Shown one piece after another: positions 60,501 to 64,000 of a DNA stretch of 64,000 nucleotides (position 1 is the stretch's first letter; the number at the start of each line of letters is the position of its first letter). Location: positions 5,518,001-5,582,000 of the forward strand of contig NZ_CP051204.2 in NCBI RefSeq assembly GCF_012516375.2, given 5' to 3'. The stretch comes from Chitinophaga oryzae (lineage in GTDB: Bacteria > Bacteroidota > Bacteroidia > Chitinophagales > Chitinophagaceae). The notes under the pieces are model-generated. The model saw nothing but the letters and a program-made list of their open reading frames with translations. It searched no databases and was not told the DNA's origin. Position numbers and translations under genes: made by a program.

Positions 60501-63500
60501 ACCCTCAGCATATGGTCTTTCTTCAGATCAAACGGCTGATCCGTCAGCGCTTTCATCTCTGCTGCCGACAATGCATGATCTGTCTCTTGCCACTGCCAGG
60601 CATCTTTTTCCAGCACGCGCTGGTAGTCATTTCCTTCTGCTTCCTCCACCACCGTACGCAACACCTCGTGCCTGTTGACGATATCCTGTAATGCAGCCTG
60701 CAATGCAGCCTTGTTCAGTGTACCCTCGAGTATTAATACGCCGGATATATGGTAATGTACGCTGCCCTCCAGCTGATGAATGAACCACAAACGCTGCTGG
60801 TTATACGAAAGCGGAATACGTTCAGGGCGCGGTAATGTGCGGACAGCCGTAATGTCGCCGGGCTGCGCCTGTTCCCGGATACAGGCAGCCAGCTGTATAA
60901 CCGTGGGATACCTGAAGATGGTATTTACAGACAACGTCACCTGCAATTCCTTACGCAATGCTGCCACCAGCCTCATAGAGAGCAGCGAATGTCCGCCGGC
61001 GGCAAAGAAATCGTCGTATATGCCTATCCGTGGTACATTCAGCAGCCGTTCCCATATAGCGGCCAGTTTGGCTTCGGTGGCATTCCGCGGGGCAACGTAC
61101 GCTTGCTCGGGCAGCAGCGCGGCCGGCCCGGACAATGCTTTACGGTCCACCTTTCCATTCACCGTCAGCGGAATTTCCGATAATTCGATCAGTAACCTGG
61201 GCACCATGTATTCCGGCAGTCTTGCTTTCAGCCAGTCCAGGATACCCTCTTTATCGAAGGCACCCTGTGGCTCCACATAGCCCACCAGTCGCTTCATATC
61301 AGCTCCGTCTGATATCGCCAGCACCACGGCCTGGTTCACCAGTTCGCATTGCTGCAGTACGTTTTCAATCTCTCCCAGCTCAATGCGGAAACCACGGATC
61401 TTCACCTGGTCGTCTATGCGGCCGAGATATTCCAGCGTACCGTCAGGCAGCCAGCGGCCGAGGTCCCCCGTACGGTACAACCGCTCGCCCGGCCGGAACG
61501 GACTGGCAATGAATTTAGCAGCAGTAAGCGCTGGTCGGTTGAGATAACCGCGCGCCAGCCCTGCGCCTCCCACGTACATTTCACCCGCTACGCCCAATGG
61601 CAATAAATATCCGTCGGCATCCAGTATATAAAGGCTCAGCGTTGGAATGGGCTTACCTATCACACTGCTGCTGCTCAGCTGGTCCGGGAAAAGTTCTTTA
61701 TAGGTGACATGCACCGTCGTTTCTGTGATGCCGTACATGTTAATCAACCTGCATGAGTGATATTGCTGCATCCACGGTTTTACCTTTGCCGGGTTGAGCG
61801 CTTCGCCGCCAAAGATCACATAACGGACCGGTATGACGTCCGTGTTTGGCACCAGGTAATCCTGCAACACATAGAAAGCAGATGGCGTCTGGTTCAGGAT
61901 AGTCACGCCCCGGGCCTTTATCAGTTCACCGAAAGCGGCGGTGTCCTGCGCAATATTCTTCGGCACTATCACCACCTTTCCGCCGTAGAACAATGCACCA
62001 TACATTTCCCATACGGAAAAGTCAAAACAGAAAGAATGGAACATCGTCCATACATCGTTTTCATTAAAATCATACAGCGGGGTATCTGTCTCAAACAGCC
62101 TCACCACATTTCTATGCTCTATCATCACGCCTTTGGGCTTGCCGGTAGAGCCGGAGGTATATATCACATAGGCCAGGTGATGTCCCTGGAGGCCTGATTC
62201 CACAGCGGTTGACGGGAAACTGTTCAGCAGCTCCCCCGATACATCCAGCAACAAGATCTCCGGTGAGAGGTCCACACCGGTAAACAAGCTTTCATGCTTA
62301 CGGTGTGTTACCAGGAACCGGGCGCCTGTATCTTCTATCGTAAACCGGATACGCTCTGCCGGGTAATCGGGGTCCACCGGTACATAGGCGCCGCCGGCCT
62401 TCAGGATGCCCACTATGGCGATGATCATATCCAGTGAGCGTTCCAGGCAGACAGGCACCAACACGTCCGGTCCTACGCCTTTCGTCCGCAGGTAATGCGC
62501 GAGCTGGTTGGTACGGCTATCCAGCTCACCGTATGTCAGCACTTCTTCTTCAAACAGCACCGCCGGTGCATCCGGCCTGCGCAAAGCCTGCGCGGACAGG
62601 AGGTCTACCATCGTCACGTCCGGATAGGAGGCAGCCGTTGCATTAAAATCTTCCAGTAATGTTATCCGCTCATCAGCAGTGATCAGGTCAATGTCCTGCA
62701 GTGTGGCAGTATTGGCAAGAACAATCTGCCGCAGTACCTGTTCAGTATGTTTTGCGATCGCCTGCACATAGGCGCCATCCAACAAAGTTTCATTATAACT
62801 GAACTGTACCTGCAGGGTATCAGTTGCCATCACCACAATGGTCAACGGGTAGTTGGATTGTTCCTTCATCTCCAGGTTATCCATCTGCAATAGCCAGTGG
62901 TGCGAATCCAGGACCCTGTTCACCGGGTAATTTTCAAACACCAGCAGGGTGTCAAACAACTCGCTGCCGATACCTGTCCATCGCTGTACATCACTTAGCT
63001 CAACGTGCTGGTAACGCCGGCTCTGCAACTGGCTTTCCTGCAAGTCAAGCAACCATTCACCGACAGGTATATTGTTATTAACAGTGGTATATAATGGTAT
63101 CGTGTTGATGAACAACCCGGCGCGCTTTTCTATATCCGCTAATCCTTCCGGCCTGCCAGAGACGGTAACGCCGTAAACAACCTGTTCGCTGCCCGTATAA
63201 CGGAATAACAGGTACGCCCACACGCCCTGTATCAGGGAATTCAGCGTAACACGGTGCTGTTGTGCGTAACGCGTGATCTGCGCCATGAATGTGGCATCCG
63301 CTTCGAAGGTGAGCTGCCGGAATTGCCCGGTACTGCGGGTACGGTTAGCCGTCCCGGAAATAAAAGGCAGTAATCCGGGGGAAGACACCCCCTGCAGATA
63401 TGCTTTCCAGTATTTCTCTTCCGCACCGGTATCACGATGCCGGAGATAATGGATGTATTCAGCATAGCGGTCTTCTTTTTGTAAATCGATGGTTTTGCCC

Positions 63501-64000
63501 GCTGACAGCAACTCATAAGTTTGCAGTAATTCTTCCAGCAACACCGGAACGGACCAGCCATCCAGCAGGATATGATGGAATGTCCATATCAGGCGGTAAG
63601 CGTTATCGTCCACCTGTATCAGCGAGATACGCATCAGGGGCGCTTCGCTAAAGTCGAATCCCTGCCGGCGGTCGTTTTCGATGTATTGTTGTATCGCCTG
63701 CTCCTGATCGGCTGTTTTACGATAATCGAGCAGGATGAACGGCAGTACTGATGACCGATACACCGCCTGCACCGGCACACTGCAGACATCGTGACAGAAT
63801 GCAGTCCGGAATATCGTATGGTGGCGGAGGAGCGCGTCCCAACTTTGACGGAACAATGAGATATCCACCCGGGAAACGGTGGCTATGAACTGATCGATAT
63901 AAGCACCGCCCTGCTCATGGTAGAGACTATGAAACAGCATCCCTTCCTGCAGGCTGCTCAGCCGGTACAGGTCTGCCAACTGTGACCGCCTTACGGCGCC
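42383..64000 (-). CDS. Giant NRPS, six modules in view (5' end beyond window)
   Basis: The frame is open to the right edge (last codons read GAVRRSQ before the first C domain), so the N-terminal part is missing; at least 7200 residues are present. In chain order: C-A-T, C-A-T, C-A-T-E, C-A-T-E, C-A-T, C-A-T, then a polar tail. All six C domains keep HHxxxDG, and both epimerases keep HHLxxDG and EGHGRE. Carriers before epimerases read GGDSI, the rest GGHSL. C domains of modules 1, 4 and 5 carry the LQEGMLFH opening seen after epimerases, so an unseen module upstream probably ends in E. Pocket reading: Thr, Val/Ile, unknown aromatic-like (D), Ile (D), basic residue, Phe. No terminal release domain is present; the chain passes to the next gene, 17 bases downstream. 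Confidence 0.95.
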   Translation of the reverse strand, partial: GAVRRSQLADLYRLSSLQEGMLFHSLYHEQGGAYIDQFIATVSRVDISLFRQSWDALLRHHTIFRTAFCHDVCSVPVQAVYRSSVLPFILLDYRKTADQEQAIQQYIENDRRQGFDFSEAPLMRISLIQVDDNAYRLIWTFHHILLDGWSVPVLLEELLQTYELLSAGKTIDLQKEDRYAEYIHYLRHRDTGAEEKYWKAYLQGVSSPGLLPFISGTANRTRSTGQFRQLTFEADATFMAQITRYAQQHRVTLNSLIQGVWAYLLFRYTGSEQVVYGVTVSGRPEGLADIEKRAGLFINTIPLYTTVNNNIPVGEWLLDLQESQLQSRRYQHVELSDVQRWTGIGSELFDTLLVFENYPVNRVLDSHHWLLQMDNLEMKEQSNYPLTIVVMATDTLQVQFSYNETLLDGAYVQAIAKHTEQVLRQIVLANTATLQDIDLITADERITLLEDFNATAASYPDVTMVDLLSAQALRRPDAPAVLFEEEVLTYGELDSRTNQLAHYLRTKGVGPDVLVPVCLERSLDMIIAIVGILKAGGAYVPVDPDYPAERIRFTIEDTGARFLVTHRKHESLFTGVDLSPEILLLDVSGELLNSFPSTAVESGLQGHHLAYVIYTSGSTGKPKGVMIEHRNVVRLFETDTPLYDFNENDVWTMFHSFCFDFSVWEMYGALFYGGKVVIVPKNIAQDTAAFGELIKARGVTILNQTPSAFYVLQDYLVPNTDVIPVRYVIFGGEALNPAKVKPWMQQYHSCRLINMYGITETTVHVTYKELFPDQLSSSSVIGKPIPTLSLYILDADGYLLPLGVAGEMYVGGAGLARGYLNRPALTAAKFIASPFRPGERLYRTGDLGRWLPDGTLEYLGRIDDQVKIRGFRIELGEIENVLQQCELVNQAVVLAISDGADMKRLVGYVEPQGAFDKEGILDWLKARLPEYMVPRLLIELSEIPLTVNGKVDRKALSGPAALLPEQAYVAPRNATEAKLAAIWERLLNVPRIGIYDDFFAAGGHSLLSMRLVAALRKELQVTLSVNTIFRYPTVIQLAACIREQAQPGDITAVRTLPRPERIPLSYNQQRLWFIHQLEGSVHYHISGVLILEGTLNKAALQAALQDIVNRHEVLRTVVEEAEGNDYQRVLEKDAWQWQETDHALSAAEMKALTDQPFDLKKDHMLRVHLVRHHDTRHTLVLTIHHIAGDGWSTGILIKELQELYNAYATGTSIQLPPIELQYADYTLWQQEYLSGDAIQRQLGYWKDQLTGTASLDLPIDHVRPAVQSTRGATRVFLLDKTLHTDLQTLARQEGVTLYMLLLAAFKVLLHRYARQEDICVGTPVAGRTTAETEPLIGFFTNTLALRTSLRPDLPFAVYLQQVKQVTLNAYDNQDVSFEKVVEALGLERDLARHPLFQVLFTLENTPELNALRLDGLQVTGAEVETHTAKFDLTFSVREVQQGLKLAVEYCTDLFEAATIERMAGHFRQLLHAVVATPSATVGALPMLEEEEKQQLLLGFNATAADYPSAATIPDLFRQQAALRPEATAVVFGDTTLTYAALDERSDRLAGYLRDKGIVTETLVPVCMHRSPDMIVALLAILKAGGAYAPIDPNYPDDRIRYILSDLGGPVLIAVSDQSGRLASLQPDQEIVCIDALADVPASVDLASVELHADNLAYVMYTSGSTGRPKGVLVEHHNVTSLVCNPGYISHTPADAILSAGSVSFDATTFEYWGMLLNGGRLVLSREHELLDVAMLKEELQSKGVTQMFFTTSWFNQLVDTDITVFSGLEVVLVGGEKLSEKHVEKLLAAYPSIGVGNGYGPTENTTFSLSYRVDANDLRAIIPIGVPLSNRTAYILDSSMQPVPLGVIGELYVGGAGVARGYLNDPQLTSDRFLSSPFVKGERIYRTGDLARREADGLVTYMGRIDDQVKVRGYRIEPGEIEHVLQELSGVKQALVTVRTHAGSGKQLVAYIVPAEDYSQEYIRSSLKQRLPDYMVPSFIVELDAFPLTANGKLDRGAFPSPDPGTGGQRVYTAPSGPLETLLVDIWEELLGVGHIGVHDNFFELGGHSLLAMREAAVLRNRLQVELPIRSLFQYPTIAELASFISGLTQEDRLPAITAGGRPDRIPLSYSQERLWFIDRLSGSTQFHMQAILELKGDLDIAALEQALRAIVDRHEVLRTIMTEENGTAFQQVLPGGNWLLDRIDGPLSSTAIHDIIHHPFDLSADYMLRGHLVRMPEDTHILVLTLHHIAADGWSVSVIVKELVAWYKRYTTGTPVQLPEIPVQYADYALWQRKYLTGKILEEKAAYWKQQLAGVAVLELPTDYPRPAEQSTRGTIYQFRLKKPLLESLKSVSLKEGSTLFMTLLTAFKVLLHRYSGETDICVGTPVAGRTHQETEHLIGFFINTLALRSNLSGDPSFVSLLQQVKRTTLNAWEHQEIPFEKVVDAVAVARDMSHSPVFQVMFVLQNTPEVPEIQLGALKLKEQPVERATSQYDLTLSVNEEATGLSVSLEYCTDLFRPDTIRRMAAHLEVLLEAIVQDPHANISALNILPPEEEKMLRWQFNDTEAGYPLHQNIIDTFEQQVLRTPEAVALVYESQLLTYRELDERSSALARYLCSEGVQPETLVPICTERSPEMIIGILGILKAGAAYVPVDPEYPDERIRYILKDTAAGIAVSSSACRHRFPEAMEVICLDGDIRQTAATAAITLPLFGSGQLAYVIYTSGSTGRPKGVLVEHRGIVNLAYSQRDVLNIRTGTPVLQFASFGFDGSCYEIFNTLLNGGILVLPKKDDLLSAESFTALIHRHHVAVAALPPSYLHIIRDMLGPLKTIISVGEAFNKEDGLYISAKGIRVLNGYGPTENTVTVTIARQPVIDGRVVIGKPIHNVQVHILDGNGRLCPIGIPGEICVSGAALARGYLNRPDLTKEKFIKNHYNTRFSGRMYKTGDLGRWLADGNIEYAGRKDDQVKVRGFRIELGEIETVLQECEWVEQAAVAVKTDEFNNKRLVAYVVPRAAFDREAILTHLKARLPEYMVPGILQQLEKLPVTVNGKVDRKMLPDPDANELSHNTYTAPRNEMEAVLAGIWQDLLGISQVGIHDNFFELGGDSIITIQVVSRAKRAGYILQPRDLFRSQTIAALSELLQENAQQQITAEQGQLTGAAGLLPVQQWYFDTNGQSGAHFNQHLLLEVSKDISVKKLDKAIQQLAVYHDALRFMYTDHAGGIQQIYGNYIAGLETVDVSDSPDSELATRINTLGDKYQRSLDPGAGVLFRALLLQTAPGTENNRLLLVVHHLAVDGVSWRILLEDLSLLLNSDVHVSPEITLGPKTSSYRQWYDALADYGQSPQLLRQRQHWEEIRQFHTPLRVDREVKAPVTMKDTGTCEVRLDAVQTRYLLQEVSRAYHTDINDVLLAALAAAVCDWNKSRSVVIGLEGHGREDILPGIDTSRTVGWFTSMYPVLLRPDSTTDIASLVKSVKEQLRKAEDNGVGYMVLKYINRADSLQGKDPWEIGFNYLGQSDNLVQESGYLRMAKEAAGNPVGEGFILHDKIFINGAVQNGELILHWGYSSLHYDRATIAALADAYLAILKAVVHHCIAQAPAYTPSDYGLERWVDYRELDSFLDAGYNGMPRRSQVAALYRLSGLQEGMLFHSLYDEGAGTYIEQFKCTLENVNEEVFLQCWDYLLQHHTILRSAFYYDAFNVPVQCVYHQVTLPVAIHDAGTASQLQAIEEADLRQGFDLGTAPLMRITLVRLGDGRYRLLWTSHHLLLDGWSFPVLVQELLEVYGSLLKGEQPVVVPEDRYEDYIRFIYRQDKAAEEQYWRHYLRHQTEGTLLPFIDGAQSTKGIGLFRETEVDLDAAVTAVLSQYAQQHRITVNTLMQGVWAFLLYKYLGSRQVVYGITVSGRPESLPGIEQRVGMYINTVPLQVTVSGEREISAWLQELQADQLNSREYQYASLNDVQRLTGITGDMFDSALAFQNYPVSDVLASQNWSLRISEVAADPISNYPLTIIVTMGDKTRLAFNYNSDLLSDDDASRIAAHFKQALLQIIHKAAIRLDAISILTAEEKSQLLYGFNATVVDYPATATIPDLFMIQAAQRPEATAVVFEDTSLTYAVLDERSDRLARYLHSKGVTVETLVPVCMHRSPDMIVVLLAILKAGGAYAPIDPDYPDDRISYILSDLGGPLLITNSRNNARLNALQPQQEIICIDTLTDVPSLSGGPAVDVRADNLAYVMYTSGSTGRPKGVLVEHRNVTSLICDPGYITFEPSDAILSAGSVSFDATTFEYWGMLLNGGRLVLSREHDLLDVAVLKEELQSKGVNKMFFTTSWFNQLVDTDITVFAGMDAILTGGEKMSEKHVEKLRAAYPAIAMSNIYGPTENTTFSLSYRIDLYGLRTVTPIGVPLSNRTAYVLDSLMQPAPVGVTGELYVGGAGVARGYLNNEEQTAARFLADPFVEGGRIYRTGDLARREADGNITFMGRADDQVKIRGYRIEPGEVESVLLQCPQVKQAFVMAVSDAVHQHKHLAAYVVPQHTFDRTIILDYLKERLPDYMVPSFLIEMESLPLNANGKIDKKALPAPEKEIPVASSFVAPRNALEETMTGIWQELLGVPQVGIHDNFFELGGDSIIVIQMVSRIRRAGFELKVGDIFENQTIEKISAQYYSQEGATSNAEQGKLTSSSGLLPIQQWYFGNISDTRIPFNQSVLLDIDKSITATAVDTAIKQLHRYHDALRFTFNRNGSEWEQVYGTYEGQLVIADLRHITSAQLPAAIRDIHDSSQYSLDIARGILCNAVFIQTPAETSGNRLLLTIHHLVIDGVSWRILLEDLALLLQGGDIGAKCSSCREWYQALTHYSGSRRLLGQQSYWTQTVKRNVPLRTDKVTDAPVTMADMKGHTVRLDAHRTRQLLQDVPQAYHTVINDLLLAALAHTLSGWNNNGQVMIGLEGHGREHISEAVDTSRTVGWFTSLFPVLLEVDLNGSYEQLLKDVKEQLRKIADKGLGYGVLKYINRLEPLQEKDPWQVVFNYLGQSDNIVERESFLRIAGEPLDTVAGGDLPVQHLLAVNAVVQGGELVLQWGYSRHHFEADSVHLLAEKYCLCLEALIDQCLSVETPVFTPADYDLGDVISNKELDSFMDAPYQDATRRFYMSGMSRLSSLQEGMLFHNLFDEGVGAYIDQFACELTDVQPDLLERSWNEVLLRHSILRTAFYSDAFSIPVQCVYKDIRIPVTVIDYRHMSPGGQQEAVAAFSAADRARGFDFTAPPLMRITLLRLSHEKYRLQWTFHHILLDGWSIPVLMEALLQTYEALATGSQPAPVAEDRYEDYIRYLHRRNRQTEELWWKEYLSGMHEGCLLPFIGTTAARNKGTGEYREHIIYMEAAAAERFAHHHHITQNTLMQGLWAFLLYRYTGNRQVAYGVTVSGRPADLEGVEQRVGLYINTLPLHAAVDESREIVPWLQELQAKQTQVRSYQYTSLIDIQRWAGIPGDLFDTLLVFENYPVNHLLAVQPWKLKAGNVEMDEQTNYPLSIAISTGEKITVRFSYNASLLEDGYVGAIAGHFEQVFTQIVTQQASHLGALNCITPSERIQLTDTFNDTIREYPADSNLVELIGKQASRRPDATAVIMDGRRLSYAQLDAHSNRLAHCLRELGVTTDTLVPICLERSPEMLIAILGIMKAGGAYVPMDIDYPADRIQYILDDTVAGIVVTGRNRKHDISGGITVISIDAEGDTLDGYPAGPVSHTIASHDLAYVIYTSGSTGRPKGVMVEHGGMLNHLYAKINDLHMTDTSVVAYTASPTFDISVWQMMSALLTGGTTAVYSEEAVLQPASLLQAIDRDGVTIWEVVPSYLGALLQEQAGVALQQLRYLLVTGEVLPRHILAQWFEHPLYGHIPVVNAYGPTEASDDICHHMMHHTPESLNVPLGKPLQNMRIYILDSQNGLCPVGVPGEICVSGICVARGYLNRASLTAKSFVTDPFRPEVRMYRTGDVGRWLPDGTIEYRGRADDQVKVRGYRIELGEIENVLQQYPGIKQAVVLVKDTATGKQLAGYIVCHGTFDRDSVAAYLKAQLPAYMVPAIWITLDSFPLTPNGKIDKQALPAPGDSWRADNYMAPRNEREQLLADIWGELLNIEAVGIHDNFFEIGGHSLLAMRLTAALRKHEQLEIPVRQIFEHPTIAGLAAYMAGLAKATLPPVTRTPEYPQHLPLSYSQERLWFIDQLEGSVQYHIPAVLRMEGRLDRSALWSALQEIVNRHEVLRTVIRTYGGQPYQHILEKDNWDWTVITGDYDVDALVRMPFNLSADYMLRAHLLQEGEETHLLVLTLHHIAADGWSIRVIVNELTALYKAYSTAGKSSLPALEVQYADYAIWQRHYLSGKVLERKLDYWKDKLTGTTPLQLSTDYPYPAVQTGRGASSHFHLSKEMTDALQGFSQQQGVTLFMTLLAAFKVLLYHYSGQEDICVGSPVADRTQAETENLIGFFVNTLALRSSLADNPAFTALLQQVKQTTLDAYEHQDAPFEKVVEVAVKEHDRSRSPLFQVMMVLQNMPEASALELEHLRLLPVAAEQTTSRFDLTFILSVTSQGLEGNIEYSTDLFSGNTISRMAAHFEQLLADILRAPETPVALLSVLSPAETHEVTVAFNNIAASYVLQPGQTALDLFAAWVAGSPDAPAVLHGDSVLTYKTLDERSSQLAYYLRDKGVEAETLVPVFINRTPEMIIAVMGILKAGGAFVPVDPEYPAERIQYMLSDTRAALLISNRATIQRLQVEQLPDIILLDDEQPVIDAYPVTGPGARPSPGQLAYVIYTSGSTGRPKGVMVEHKGLYNLVQSQRDALHLRPGMRSLQFASFSFDAACYEIFNTLMSGGTLVLPEEDDLLSVARFASLLERRQVELVTLPPSYQRVVKDVLGPVKTVVSAGEALRVEDARHMMKKGIRVVNAYGPTENTVCSTLTGDPVRPDNTVVIGRPVANVQVYILNTWGGLCPVGVKGEICVAGPGLARGYLHRPDLTAASFVTTPSGYRIYKTGDVGRWLHDGNIEYLGRVDEQVKVRGYRIELEEIEKVIEEHSEVSQAVVLVHPANQHDKVLTGYIVRQGSIDQDGLLSWLKNRLPQYMVPAMLTFLDELPLTPSGKIDKKALLRLDLGIARTTDYVAPAGEIEQKLALIWEQLLNVQRIGVHDNFFETGGHSLLAMRVLAAVHETWEVNIPVSTFFQLPTISALAVHVQVNRQDVQLKEADTRSFNL
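45541..48660 (-). other. Giant NRPS fifth module in view: DCL C, A (basic residue?), T
   Basis: The C domain has HHILLDGWS. The A pocket reads D-I-W-E-L-T-A-D-D-K (FDISVWQ near 46690, TIWEVVP, LLVTGEVL, NAYGPTEASDD). Glu at position four and two Asp at the end make a strongly acidic pocket, suited to a diamino acid such as Orn, Lys or Dab. The exact residue is not decided. Confidence 0.55.
48661..53185 (-). other. Giant NRPS fourth module in view: DCL C, A (Ile), T, E
   Basis: The C domain has HHLLLDGWS after the preceding epimerase. The A pocket reads D-A-F-F-L-G-I-T-F-K (Ile). The carrier GGDSIIVIQM and epimerase HHLVIDGVSW (near 49635) are intact, so D-Ile or D-allo-Ile (or Val) is expected. 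Confidence 0.68.
53186..57735 (-). other. Giant NRPS third module in view: LCL C, A (unassigned), T, E
   Basis: The A pocket reads D-G-Y-A-I-V-G-V-T-K (FDGSCYE near 55757, AVAALPPSY, IISVGEAF, NGYGPTENTVT). I do not recognise this code. The surrounding sequence is close to the Phe-type domain of the last module, and three small pocket residues (G, A, G) suggest a bulkier aromatic side chain. GGDSI carrier and intact epimerase (HHLAVDGVSW near 54180) give a D residue. Confidence 0.6.
57640..59655 (-). repeat. Long intercistronic repeat, copy in giant NRPS
   Basis: About 2.0 kb covering the end of a C domain, the whole A domain, the T domain and the start of the next C domain is highly similar at DNA level to 38925-40938. 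For example, the stretches near 57840-57880 and 39120-39160 differ at only a few bases. The lengths agree to a few bases. Borders were judged by eye. Confidence 0.7.
57736..60860 (-). other. Giant NRPS second module in view: LCL C, A (Val/Ile), T
   Basis: The A pocket reads D-A-F-F-L-G-G-T-F-K, between the Val (DAFWIGGTFK) and Ile (DAFFYGITFK) codes. Outside the pocket the domain is a close copy of module 1 of the thioesterase NRPS. Confidence 0.65.
60861..64000 (-). other. Giant NRPS module (first in view): DCL C, A (Thr), T
   Basis: The C domain has LQEGMLFHSLY at the right edge and HHILLDGWS, the D-donor type. The A pocket reads D-F-W-N-I-G-M-V-H-K (FDFSVWE near 62022, TILNQTP, VIFGGEAL, NMYGITETTVH), exactly the textbook Thr code. 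Note GITE in place of the usual GPTE. The Thr side chain could supply the hydroxyl for a depsipeptide ring. Confidence 0.82.

Noticed and set aside
13795..64000. All three NRPS genes as one pathway
   Set aside because: There are two terminal release domains (thioesterase and reductase), a terminator-like hairpin between them, and no docking domain on the reductase NRPS.
13795..64000. Regular repetition resembling a tandem array
   Set aside because: The periodicity of roughly 3.1 kb (4.5 kb for modules with epimerases) comes from NRPS modules; no CRISPR repeats, satellite or insertion sequence ends were seen.

Overview
The window looks like chromosomal DNA from a Chitinophaga-type Bacteroidota (inference). 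The signs are SusC/SusD pairs, a SusC with an STN domain driven by its own ECF sigma factor and FecR-type anti-sigma, a HEIGH-type M57 metalloprotease, poor Shine-Dalgarno sequences, and very large NRPS genes. The NRPS logic also matches peptides known from Chitinophaga. Nearly all genes lie on the minus strand; the only plus-strand gene is a small YegP-like protein at 13.3 kb.

Left part (1-13.7 kb), read in the direction of transcription from right to left. Sigma factor (12598-13146), FecR anti-sigma (11570-12520), STN-SusC (8008-11418), SusD (6307-7989) and a GH31 glycosidase (4137-6302) form a self-regulated glycan-utilisation operon. Below it are a class-3 lipase, a lipoprotein M57 metalloprotease, and a second ECF sigma/FecR pair whose FecR is cut by the left window edge. 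Strong inverted repeats follow the lipase, the metalloprotease and the GH31 gene.

Right part (13.8-64 kb): two separate NRPS pathways. (i) 13795-32244 is a single 6149-residue NRPS with five modules and a terminal thioester reductase: C-A-T-E / C-A-T / C-A-T / C-A-T / C-A-T-R. My manual reading of the A-domain pockets gives D-His, Ile, Val, Pro and an aromatic residue. This is the order of falcitidin (isovaleryl-D-His-Ile-Val-Pro-NH2, from Chitinophaga) plus one residue released as an aldehyde, so I propose it makes falcitidin-family pentapeptide aldehydes (cysteine protease inhibitors). (ii) From beyond the right edge down to 32989 lies a second pathway: a more than 7200-residue NRPS (six modules in view, two with epimerases), a 2433-residue two-module NRPS that starts with a TubC-like docking domain and ends in a thioesterase, and a secreted penicillin-acylase-type Ntn hydrolase 5 bases downstream. 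The visible part predicts ...Thr-Val/Ile-D-aromatic?-D-Ile-(basic)-Phe-Ile-Asn, probably released as a cyclic lipo(depsi)peptide, with the acylase perhaps acting on the acyl chain in the periplasm.

A structured AT-rich gap of about 740 bases separates the two NRPS units. It holds a probable terminator for the upstream operon and the probable promoter region of the reductase NRPS. No tRNA, rRNA, CRISPR array, insertion sequence, MbtH gene, phosphopantetheinyl transferase, stand-alone acyl ligase or transporter was seen. All domain borders and specificity signatures were read by eye and are approximate.
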